Assembly: GCA_041552055.1 (NCBI GenBank)
Contig: JBFELO010000021.1
Coordinates: forward strand, 1-45,177
Length of the DNA stretch: 45,177 nt
Source of the DNA: JBFELO01 sp041552055
GTDB taxonomy: Bacteria; Acidobacteriota; Thermoanaerobaculia; Thermoanaerobaculales; Sulfomarinibacteraceae
Direction of reading: 5' to 3'
Below are positions 8,874 to 16,636 of this stretch, piece by piece. Under the pieces are notes generated by a model. That model was not told the DNA's origin. It worked only from the letters and a program-made list of their open reading frames with translations, and did not search any database. Position numbers and translations under genes: made by a program. Position 1 is the stretch's first letter; each line of letters opens with the position of its first letter.

Positions 8874-8926
8874 GCGGACTCTCGATAGGCCTGACGGCGG
8901 CTTTGCCGCTCGGTGAGAAGTCCGAG

Positions 8927-11143
8927 CTAGAGCAGGTCGCCGGCGAAGCGGCCGGCATTGCGGACGAAAATCGTGGTGCGGAAACCCTCCGCAAGCTGCA
9001 CGAGCCGCTCCGCGTACCGGGTCTCGTCTCCGAACGGCGGCATCATCAGACCGAGGAACACCACGTCCGCCAGCGCGCTGTGCGAGTGCATGATGTCGGC
9101 CACGTCCCGGTTCGGATCGGGCTCGTACATGACCTCGGTGTCGGCCTCGATGCGAGTTTCGGCGAGCAGCTCGGCGAGACCGGTGTTTTGGCTGTCGCGC
9201 TCGGACTCGCTACGGGCGATCGAGCGCACCGTCAGGCGGGCGTTGGTCCACTCGGGGTTGAGGCGCAACAGATGGGCGAGGAGCAGCATCAGGTCGCCGT
9301 TGTTCTGGAGCCCGCCCCACCACAGGTCGATCCGCTTTTCCTGGCCGGGTTCGTGAGCCCACTGGATGCGGCTGATGATGGTGCTCTTGCCGGCGTTGGC
9401 CAGCGCGCGCATGAGCCGGAGCTGGGACGCGAGTCGCTCGTGCCGCTTGGACCAGCCGAACATGACGGTGTTGGCCGCGAGCTCGCCGACGCCGCTGGCT
9501 TGGGCGATGCCGAGCACCCCGGTCTCGAAGTCTGGCACCACGTGGGCCTCGCAGAACGCCGTGAGGCCGGCATCGCTCATCTCGGCCTCCATCTCGGCGC
9601 GTACCCGATCGATCTCGATGCTTCCATCGTGAAGATCGCCGCTCATCAGCCGACAGGCGGTGACGATGCCACGGTCCTGGTTGAACCAGCTCGCCAGTCG
9701 CACCAGGCTGATCCGCTTGCCGGGATCGCCGGCTAGGAGCAGGATGTGAGGCCGCCAGTTGCGGGGATCGGTCCGGTTTTCGCGCAGCTTCATGAGCGCG
9801 AATCGCGCCACAGCCATCCACATCCCTGCTCGCACGTCGCCCCACTCTCGTCGGAGTGCGCGACGCCTGAGGTGGAGGTACAGACCGAGCTCCAGCACCA
9901 CGGCCGCGATGCACGCCAGCGGACTGATCAGGAACATCACCGCGATCGCCCCGATCGAGCCCGCCAACGACACCCACCACGGGACCTTGATTGTCGGCCG
10001 GAACGAGGGGTCGCCGACCAGGTTCTCGATGGCGGCGCTGAGGTTGATGGTGACGTACAGCGTCAGGAACAGGATCGTGACGAACTGGGCGACGGCGTTG
10101 AGCCCGCCGAGGGCGACAGCGGCCAGTGCGATGGCGCCCGACACCCAGGTCGCGATGGTCGGCTGGCCGGTGGACGAGGTGCGCGACAGGAACGCTGGCG
10201 CGAGCCTGTCGCGCGACAGCGACTGGAGCACCCGGGGACCGCCAAGAGCGCTGCCGAAGGCCGACGACAGGATCGCGCCCCACACGCCCGGGAACACCAG
10301 CCACGCCCCGAGCACCGCGATCTGGATCCAGACGATTCCGGGCTCTGCCAAGTCGACGGGTGTGACTCTGGCGGTAACCGAAAGCAGTACCGGAATAGTG
10401 AGGTAGATTAGCGCGCCCGTGGCAACCGCCAGCAGCGTCCCGCGCGGGATCGATCGGCGGGGGTCCCGCAGATCCCCGGACATGCCGACGCCGGCGGTGA
10501 ACCCGGTGACCGCCGGGAAGAAGACTGCGAACACGTACCAGAACCCCCGCGGGGCCGTTCGGTAGCTGGGTGCCATCTCCGGCGCCTGGATGCCCCCGGT
10601 GGCAACGCCGATGGCGAGCGCGAGGATCGACACCCCGACCGCGATCATGATAGGGATCTGGAGCTTGAGCGCGAGCTCGGCGCTCCTGCCCGAAATGGCG
10701 ATGATCGCCACGATGAGCCCGGCCGTGAGGAGCTGCGTGGTCGCTGCCGGTGGTTGGCCCCACGCCGCCGGCCAAAACGCCAGGATCGACTCGGCGAGGC
10801 CGAAGCTGTAGAAGGTGATGCTGAGCGTCCGGCACAGGAACAGTGGAATCCCGATCGCGCCGCCCAGCTCGAGACCGAGGCTGCGCGAGATCATGTAGTA
10901 CTCGCCGCCGACCCCGACCCGCATGTTGGTGGCGACCGCCGATGCACTGAGCGCGGTGATGAAGGTGATGGAGGTGGCCAGCAGGACGATGAACAGGGTC
11001 AGCGGCAGACCGACGTTGCCGACCACCCAGCCGAACCGGAGGTACATGATCAGTCCGAGGATGGTCAGCACGCTCGGGGTGTAGACCCCGAGGAAGGTGC
11101 CGAACTTCCGCGCCGGTTCGCCCACAACTGCGCTCTCGGTCAC
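8927..11143 (-). CDS. SLC12-like (cation-chloride cotransporter family) APC permease with C-terminal soluble domain
   Basis: 738 residues. The first ~430 form about twelve membrane helices of the amino acid/polyamine/organocation fold. The opening 'GTFLGVYTPSVLTILGLIMYLRFGWVVG' and the unwound helix-1 region are characteristic of Na-K-Cl cotransporter relatives; 'VGGEYYMISRSLG' and 'FFPAVTGFTAGVGMSGDLRDPRRSIPRGTL' are further hallmarks of that branch. The last ~300 residues are soluble and resemble the cotransporter C-terminal domain with a nucleotide-binding-like alpha/beta fold ('HILLLAGDPGKRISLVRLASWF'). The start is GTG 11143 with GGAGGG upstream. It likely moves ions or amino acids with chloride across the inner membrane; the transported species cannot be read. 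Its upstream region is shared with the divergent gene at 11589. Confidence 0.85.
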   Translation of the reverse strand: MTESAVVGEPARKFGTFLGVYTPSVLTILGLIMYLRFGWVVGNVGLPLTLFIVLLATSITFITALSASAVATNMRVGVGGEYYMISRSLGLELGGAIGIPLFLCRTLSITFYSFGLAESILAFWPAAWGQPPAATTQLLTAGLIVAIIAISGRSAELALKLQIPIMIAVGVSILALAIGVATGGIQAPEMAPSYRTAPRGFWYVFAVFFPAVTGFTAGVGMSGDLRDPRRSIPRGTLLAVATGALIYLTIPVLLSVTARVTPVDLAEPGIVWIQIAVLGAWLVFPGVWGAILSSAFGSALGGPRVLQSLSRDRLAPAFLSRTSSTGQPTIATWVSGAIALAAVALGGLNAVAQFVTILFLTLYVTINLSAAIENLVGDPSFRPTIKVPWWVSLAGSIGAIAVMFLISPLACIAAVVLELGLYLHLRRRALRREWGDVRAGMWMAVARFALMKLRENRTDPRNWRPHILLLAGDPGKRISLVRLASWFNQDRGIVTACRLMSGDLHDGSIEIDRVRAEMEAEMSDAGLTAFCEAHVVPDFETGVLGIAQASGVGELAANTVMFGWSKRHERLASQLRLMRALANAGKSTIISRIQWAHEPGQEKRIDLWWGGLQNNGDLMLLLAHLLRLNPEWTNARLTVRSIARSESERDSQNTGLAELLAETRIEADTEVMYEPDPNRDVADIMHSHSALADVVFLGLMMPPFGDETRYAERLVQLAEGFRTTIFVRNAGRFAGDLL

Positions 11144-11588
11144 GCCGCCCTCCCCTCCATTCTCCGGGCTGTCCTCGGCTGCTCGAATCTTCCCTACGGT
11201 AACCCAGAGCCGGGCCGAGCCGCAAACGGCGCTCGCTCAGGCGACGAGTCTGTGACGCCGTGCCACGGTCGCTCGCAGGGCGTTCTCCAGATCCTCGCTG
11301 GTCGGAGGGGTGGGGATGGCCAGCAACGACCACGAGATCGCGGGGGTCAAGGCGGCCCATCGTGGACAGAAGTGGTTGCAGGGAGCATGCATACGAGAGT
11401 CAACGGGGCGTACGGTCCCTCAACAGCAGCGGGGAACGATGAGGGGGGGTTGCACTCACGGTCGGATAATGGTGTAGTATAGAGACCGAGTCGCAGAAAA
11501 AGAGTACCATTCCGTCGACGCGGCGCGATGCGTCTGCGGAACAACTCAAGGGTCTGACGTGACCCTCTCAACACGATGGAGGAAGGAA
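11144..11588. other. Divergent intergenic region between transporter and exported protein
   Basis: 445 bp with no convincing gene. Plus-strand frames here are short and lack ribosome sites. The right third (11450-11520) is AT-richer than its surroundings and holds a candidate promoter for the 11589 gene; the left edge provides the GGAGGG ribosome site of the transporter. Confidence 0.5.
11450..11478 (+). promoter_or_regulatory. Candidate promoter of the exported two-repeat protein
   Basis: TTGCAC at 11450-11455 lies 17 bp before TGTAGT at 11473-11478, with a further TATAGA-like stretch (11478-11483) right behind it, in a local AT-rich patch. A leader of roughly 100 nt would result. The -10 match is only partial. 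Confidence 0.3.
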
Positions 11589-12386
11589 ATGAATCGTCTC
11601 GTAATGCTTACAGGGCTCCTGATCGTTTGCGTGGCTCCTCTGGCGATGGCCCAGGAAGGTCCCGGTCCGATGTCGTGGATCTCGCTCGACACGACCAAAT
11701 CGGGCAAGAGTCGTCAGCTCATCGACGCCACCATCACAGAGGATGGCCCGATGTACGACCGCCTCTTGCGCGACGGTACGCTGTCGTCCTGGGGCATCGC
11801 CATCCCCATCAACCACAACCTCGAAGATACGTGGAACTTCATGCTGTGGACGACGTTCGACGACTGGGGAGATGTCGGCAAGCTGCAGACAGGCTTCGAG
11901 AGCATGTTCGCGTCACGGACCCCCGAGCAGATGATGGAGAGTCAGAAGGCCTACGCGGACGCGACGGTCGGAGGAGCTCACCACGACTGGATCGTGCGCC
12001 ACCATGTTCACGAGGTCGAGCCCGGCAAAAGAACGCCTCGCTACTTCGACATCGGGTACTGGACCGCCAAGCCGGGCATGGGTCAGGGACTTGTCGAGCT
12101 CTTCGAATCGGCCGTGGCGCCGATCTACGCCAGGCTCAAGGCCGAGGGCGTGATTCAGGGCTACGGTATCTTCACCCCGGAGCTGCACGGCAGCTTCGGC
12201 TGGACCCACCTCGGCTGGGCGTCGATCGCGGATCTGGCCGACCTCGACGCCGTTAACAAGGCGCTGGATGAGGGCCTCACCGACGAGCAGGTGGCGAAGT
12301 TCATGTCGATGGTGGAGTGGGAATCGCACACGGACCAGATCCTGCTGATCGTCCACCTCGGAGGCACGGAGCCGGAGTCCGACTGA
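11589..12386 (+). CDS. Exported protein with two similar ferredoxin-like halves, function unknown
   Basis: 265 residues. A standard Sec signal peptide ends at 'APLAMA-QEGP'. The mature protein contains an internal repeat: residues ~56-105 ('YDRLLRDGTLSSWGI' then 'TWNFMLWTTFDDWGDVGKLQ') align with ~180-229 ('YARLKAEGVIQGYGI' then 'GWTHLGWASIADLADLDAV'), each half having the helix-turn-strand-strand-helix spacing of dimeric alpha/beta-barrel (NIPSNAP/EthD-like) domains. This is a fold inference from pattern, not a family match. ATG 11589 is preferred over upstream codons because GGAGGAAGG precedes it and the signal peptide starts there. No cofactor motif is visible apart from a His-rich link ('HHDWIVRHHVHE'). 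It stands alone between a divergent transporter and a convergent operon. Confidence 0.75.
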   Translation: MNRLVMLTGLLIVCVAPLAMAQEGPGPMSWISLDTTKSGKSRQLIDATITEDGPMYDRLLRDGTLSSWGIAIPINHNLEDTWNFMLWTTFDDWGDVGKLQTGFESMFASRTPEQMMESQKAYADATVGGAHHDWIVRHHVHEVEPGKRTPRYFDIGYWTAKPGMGQGLVELFESAVAPIYARLKAEGVIQGYGIFTPELHGSFGWTHLGWASIADLADLDAVNKALDEGLTDEQVAKFMSMVEWESHTDQILLIVHLGGTEPESD

Positions 12387-12474
12387 GCGTTCTCCAAGTC
12401 GAGTGAGTACAGACGCCGCGACCTGCCCGATTCGGATGTCGACAACTGGACGGATGGCGACTCCGATGATCTCG

Positions 12475-13170
12475 TCAGGAGGATTCCTTATCCGGCTGAT
12501 ACGGCTGGTCGCGCAGCCGGTCGGCGACGCCGTGATTCGCGGCGCGGCGTCGCCAGCCCCGCGTGCCGAGCCAGGTGTAGATCCGGCTCCAGATGATCGG
12601 TTTCGCCATCAACCTGACCGCCCGGTCTGGGATCGGCTCGCCCGCAGCGAGCGCATCGGCGGCTAGATCGAGGGAGGAAATCACGTTTCGCGCCATTCCC
12701 TTGACCTCGGTGAGGGAACGACCGTTGATCGCCTCGCCGCCGCCCAGGGCCAGGCCGCCGGCCCAATCGAACCCTGTCTCTGCGGCGAAGCGGCGACAAA
12801 TCCGAAGCGCGACCTGGTTCTGTTCGGCCTCGGGGAAGCCGTTGTTGACGATTGCAACGAGCCGTTGTCGGCCCCGCCGTTCCCGGCCACCGCGCCGGGA
12901 CGCGATCAACTCCAGCGTGCGCGTGAGCAACGCCGGGAGGCTATCGATGTACAGGGGAAACGCGAGCACGAGGAGGTCGCAGCGGTCAACCGAGTCGAGC
13001 AGCGTCTCGAGGCTGTCGCGGGAGCGGTGAGACGTGTGCACCGACAGCGACTCGGTGTCGCAGCCCCTGTCGGCCAGCCGCGCCGTCAGGTAGCCGCCCA
13101 GGGACGCCGATGTGCTGCGGGGCTTCTTGGCACTGCCGACCAGCAACAGGGTGCGGGGCCGACCACTCAT
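12475..13170 (-). CDS. Flavodoxin-fold NAD(P)H-dependent oxidoreductase
   Basis: 231 residues. The start 'LLLVGSAKKPRSTSASLGGYL' is an FMN phosphate-binding loop (GSxxxxSxS), and 'CDLLVLAFPLYIDSLPALLTRTLELI' matches the second flavin loop of NADPH-dependent FMN reductases; 'VAIVNNGFPEAEQN' is the third. There is no Cys cluster, unlike its upstream partner. Its ATG overlaps the partner's TGA (ATGA, 13167-13170), so the two are translationally coupled and may act together, perhaps as reductase and electron carrier. The last ~30 residues are basic and have no clear counterpart in the fold. Substrate is unknown. Confidence 0.8.
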   Translation of the reverse strand: MSGRPRTLLLVGSAKKPRSTSASLGGYLTARLADRGCDTESLSVHTSHRSRDSLETLLDSVDRCDLLVLAFPLYIDSLPALLTRTLELIASRRGGRERRGRQRLVAIVNNGFPEAEQNQVALRICRRFAAETGFDWAGGLALGGGEAINGRSLTEVKGMARNVISSLDLAADALAAGEPIPDRAVRLMAKPIIWSRIYTWLGTRGWRRRAANHGVADRLRDQPYQPDKESS

Positions 13171-13742
13171 GTCACCACCCCCAGACTCGCGATCAGCGAC
13201 TGCAGTTTCTTCTCCACGATCTCAGCCGAATCGTGTGAATCGAACACCACTGCCGCGTGATCCGGAGCATGCATGTTGATGGCGTTGCGGAGCACGAGCG
13301 TGGTGAAGATCTCCTCGCTCTCCGCATCCGGCTCCGGCTGGATCCCGACCGCCAGGATCCTGGGATACCGCCGGTACCGGGGCTTGTGGTGCACCTCCCC
13401 GTGTATGCGGTCAAAGAACGGTGACACCACGCAGATGATGCGGTCCAACACCTTCTTGAGCTCGGACGAGTAGCCCCCGAAGGTCACCGGCGTGAAGTAC
13501 ACGACCAGATCGCTGGCGATGAACTGTCGTGCGACCTCACGTGCCGGATCGTCGATCGTGCACTCGCCCGGCGTCTGCACCCAACAGCCGAAGCAGCCGA
13601 CGCAGTGGTGGATTTCCATACCCCGGAGCGCCATGGACTGCACGTCCAAGCCGGCCGCGGCGAGCCCTTGAGTCAGTGTCTGATGAACGCCATCGAGGAA
13701 GGCGTCCTCCACGCGTGTCCCGTCCAGGATCAGAGCTTTCAT
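13167..13742 (-). CDS. Iron-sulfur flavoprotein / NADPH-dependent FMN reductase family
   Basis: 191 residues with a flavodoxin-like fold. After the first strand it carries a compact cysteine motif, C47-x2-C50-x2-C53-x7-C61, the arrangement expected for a 4Fe-4S cluster in iron-sulfur flavoproteins. 'SDLVVYFTPVTFGGYSSELKKVLDRI' is the FMN-contacting segment. Such proteins pass electrons between a low-potential donor and FMN in the cytoplasm. The gene begins 1 bp after the stop of the 914-residue exported protein, whose last codons (GAAGGAGGATGAC) provide its ribosome site, and ends in a 4-nt overlap with the next flavoprotein. Tight packing implies one operon, transcribed 16488 to 12475. Confidence 0.85.
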   Translation of the reverse strand: MKALILDGTRVEDAFLDGVHQTLTQGLAAAGLDVQSMALRGMEIHHCVGCFGCWVQTPGECTIDDPAREVARQFIASDLVVYFTPVTFGGYSSELKKVLDRIICVVSPFFDRIHGEVHHKPRYRRYPRILAVGIQPEPDAESEEIFTTLVLRNAINMHAPDHAAVVFDSHDSAEIVEKKLQSLIASLGVVT

Positions 13743-13743
13743 G

Positions 13744-16488
13744 TCATCCTCCTTCGGCGAGCGGTGGGACGTAGCAGTCGGGGGCAGCAGACGTGAGGCC
13801 GCCGGTCGGCCACTCCAACTTCACCTGCTGCTCCTCGCTGACGGGCAGGCCGTCGGCGTTCAACATCCTCAGTAGCAGGGTGTACTTCTCCCCCTCCTCC
13901 AGGAGGTCGGTAGCGGGCAAGGGGACGTCGTACGAGAAGCGCGCGCTCATGAACGGCGTCTCGATCACCTCGGTGGGCTCCCCCATGGCGAACCGGGTGT
14001 GGCCGAGCGGGACATCGGCCTTGATGGCGCCGAAGTCACCCAGATCCACCCGCAGGCTCAGGCCCTCGCCGAACCGCACGTCGCTGTACAGGCGCAGCAT
14101 CCAGCACGGTGGGGCGGGCTCTCCGGCGGCCGCCTCGGCACCGGTGTTGAGGAGCACCTCGCCGCCGCCCAGGCGGGAGGGCGCCGGCTCCAGGAAACGG
14201 TCGCCCTGCCAAGCCGTGCGTTTCAGGGTGAGATCCTGAGCGGCTGCCTCCCCCTCCAACGCCTCCACCCGCTCCCCGACCACCGCGTCCCGTAAGGTGT
14301 CGCTGATCTCACGGCGGAGGGGCAGGTCGAGGTCCACGTCGTTCGCCGCCGTTGCGGGGCGCAACATCTCGTCGATGAACACCTCGTACTGGTAGGCGAT
14401 GTCGCTGCCCTCGACCTGGTTGCCGATGCGGGACAGGAGGAGCTGCATCATGGTGGCGCTCTCCCGCTTCTTGAAGGCGCGGGTGAGACACGACAGGCAG
14501 TCGCCCTCTCGGATGAGCTTCTGCAACCGGCCGAAGTTCTTGACCGCGCGCCGGGCCAGCCGGTAACGACCCTTCGCGGATGTCGGCTTGACCTGCAGGT
14601 TGATCGCGTCGTCCGCCACCAGGTCTGCCAGCCGTTCAGGATTGCCGCGGGAGGACTTCACGGACCGTTTCCACTCCTGCCGCGAATCCACCGTAGCCCA
14701 GGCGTCGCGCCGGAAATCGCCCAACAGCACGGCTGCCGCCTCGGTCCACACATCGTCCTCGGTGGCGTCCGCGATTCGATCGATGTGCTCCTCGGCCAGC
14801 GAGAGGCGCAGGTTGAGGGCGAGCCGGGTGTCCAGCTCGGGGTCCACCTCTGCCAGCTCGTCCAACAGCGGTTGGTCATCCCACTCGAGCGTGCTGCGCA
14901 GGATCCGCGCGGTGCGGCGCACTTCGTGCCCGTCGGCGAACTCGTCGCGAACCCCGGTAATCAGGGTCACAAGGGCCACGTCCCCTTCCTCTGTCGTCGC
15001 GCGCGCGTCTGCGTCCTCGGCAACGTTGCTCAGGGCGCGGATCAGGAGTTGCATCGATCGGTTCGTGTCTCGCCCGACCCGCTTCCTCTGACTCCAGGTG
15101 TTCGCGAGGATGTCCTCCTGCAAGAGCTCGTCCCCTGTCTCGATGAGATCGGACGAGGCGACGCGCCACCTCCTGTAGTTGAACAGCGAAAAGCAGCGGA
15201 AACGGCGTAGGGCGGACCGGTTGCGGCCGCGCCGCCCCTCGGCTGCCAACCGTTCGGCGCCGTCGCGCTCCACCGCTGCCTCGGCCAATGGCCGCATCCG
15301 TGGACGTCCACCGTCCCCGAGAATCGCCCTGAACGCCTGCATGCCCCTCGGATCGTCGAGGTCGATGCGAAACACGGTTTCGTACGAATCGGTCGTGCCG
15401 ATCGTGTACACCTGCTCGAAGAAGGTGTAGCCGAGCGTGAGAACACCCAGGATCCGGACTTCGGGGCGGACCTTCAGCGGCGTGGTTTCGTCTCCCTTCG
15501 CCATGGCTGTGCGCACCTGCACGAGCACAGTACCGCCGGCCTCCTTGACGATGGTGGTCTCGCGGAGGTAGCGGTAGAAGTGCTGATAGCCGACCTGAAT
15601 TCCCCAGGCATCGAGACCTACCCCGATCGGGGACAGACCCACGAAGGTGATCTGTCGAACGAAGTCGCCGGGACCCAGCCGGGGGTCTCCCTCCGCGAAC
15701 GGCTTGGCCTCCACCGGCAGGCCCACGTCGATGAAGAGGGAGACGGTGTCGCCGTAGCTCTCGTAGAAGATGGCTGCGCGCTCGGTGTCGACCGTCTTAC
15801 GACCGATGGTGTTGGCGATCCACTGGGTGAGCCCGGCAGCGCCCTCGGTGGCCATGCGCAGGAGACTCTTGGAGCGACCTTCGGGCCACTCCTGGGTCAG
15901 CTTCTCGATGCCACGATCTGTGTCGGCGAGCGCCTCTTCCAGCGTCCTGTCGCCGAGCTCGAGGGCAGGGTGGATGCGGCCCAGGCTGAGGCTCACGCCG
16001 CCCTCCACCTGCATTCCGATAGCGCCCTCGTCACCCAGGAGGGGGGTGATGGCGTCCCAGCGCGCGCGGCCACGGGAGATCAGGGTCTTGATGTCGAGGT
16101 AGCTCGACAGGTCTTCGCCGGTCACCAGGCCTCCGGGTTCGACCTCACGGTGCAACGGCAGGACGCGGCGGTAGAAGCTGTTGTCCCACCGGATCTCACC
16201 TCTGTCGGGATCGTAGCTCAGGCCCAGCGAGACGTCGCCCAGGTCGCGGTACAGGGTGCCGGTGGCCTCCTGCTCGAACAGCAGGTCGTTGACCCTTCCC
16301 AGCAGATTCGTGCCGGCGGCGCCCTTGAAACCGCCGATCCGCTCCCAGCCCGGTTCGACGAGTTCGTCGTACCGGGGCGTCTCCCCCTGCGCGGAGACGG
16401 CGACGGGCAAGGCGGTGGCGATCAGCGCAAGAACCGCGAGACCGGAGGCGAATGAAGGACCCGGCGCTCTGCGCGAGGTCACGGACAC
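13744..16488 (-). CDS. Large exported protein of unknown function heading a flavoprotein operon
   Basis: 914 residues; I do not recognise the family. A Sec signal peptide (basic start, 'GLAVLALIATALPVAVSAQG') predicts export. The first ~400 mature residues are strand-rich with many aromatic and glycine turns ('GGVSLSLGRIHPALELGD', 'GVGLDAWGIQVGYQHFYRYL'), then comes an Arg-rich helical middle (about 440-700) with a 'CLSC' pair, and a C-terminal strand domain ending 'LRMLNADGLPVSEEQQVKLEW'. No membrane helix is visible after the signal, so it is periplasmic, secreted or surface-bound. The start is GTG 16488; GTG 16482 is better spaced from GAGG and is equally likely. A TATACT-like element lies at 16569-16564 upstream. 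It is the first gene of a three-gene operon. Confidence 0.8.
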   Translation of the reverse strand: MSVTSRRAPGPSFASGLAVLALIATALPVAVSAQGETPRYDELVEPGWERIGGFKGAAGTNLLGRVNDLLFEQEATGTLYRDLGDVSLGLSYDPDRGEIRWDNSFYRRVLPLHREVEPGGLVTGEDLSSYLDIKTLISRGRARWDAITPLLGDEGAIGMQVEGGVSLSLGRIHPALELGDRTLEEALADTDRGIEKLTQEWPEGRSKSLLRMATEGAAGLTQWIANTIGRKTVDTERAAIFYESYGDTVSLFIDVGLPVEAKPFAEGDPRLGPGDFVRQITFVGLSPIGVGLDAWGIQVGYQHFYRYLRETTIVKEAGGTVLVQVRTAMAKGDETTPLKVRPEVRILGVLTLGYTFFEQVYTIGTTDSYETVFRIDLDDPRGMQAFRAILGDGGRPRMRPLAEAAVERDGAERLAAEGRRGRNRSALRRFRCFSLFNYRRWRVASSDLIETGDELLQEDILANTWSQRKRVGRDTNRSMQLLIRALSNVAEDADARATTEEGDVALVTLITGVRDEFADGHEVRRTARILRSTLEWDDQPLLDELAEVDPELDTRLALNLRLSLAEEHIDRIADATEDDVWTEAAAVLLGDFRRDAWATVDSRQEWKRSVKSSRGNPERLADLVADDAINLQVKPTSAKGRYRLARRAVKNFGRLQKLIREGDCLSCLTRAFKKRESATMMQLLLSRIGNQVEGSDIAYQYEVFIDEMLRPATAANDVDLDLPLRREISDTLRDAVVGERVEALEGEAAAQDLTLKRTAWQGDRFLEPAPSRLGGGEVLLNTGAEAAAGEPAPPCWMLRLYSDVRFGEGLSLRVDLGDFGAIKADVPLGHTRFAMGEPTEVIETPFMSARFSYDVPLPATDLLEEGEKYTLLLRMLNADGLPVSEEQQVKLEWPTGGLTSAAPDCYVPPLAEGG

Positions 16489-16636
16489 CTCAAGTCGACT
16501 TCTGAGTCTGTCGCGCCGAGGTGATCCTGAACTGTGCGGCCCACCGTTATCCTGCCGCGCCGGAGTATACCTGCGGATTCTTCAGGTGTGCCAGGCGAAT
16601 GACCGTGCCTCTTGTATGCCTGCGTTGATGTGGGGC

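Noticed and set aside
9210..11360. A 716-codon minus-strand frame running alongside the SLC12-like gene
   Set aside because: It is a shadow of the transporter in another frame, with an Arg/Pro/Gly-rich product.
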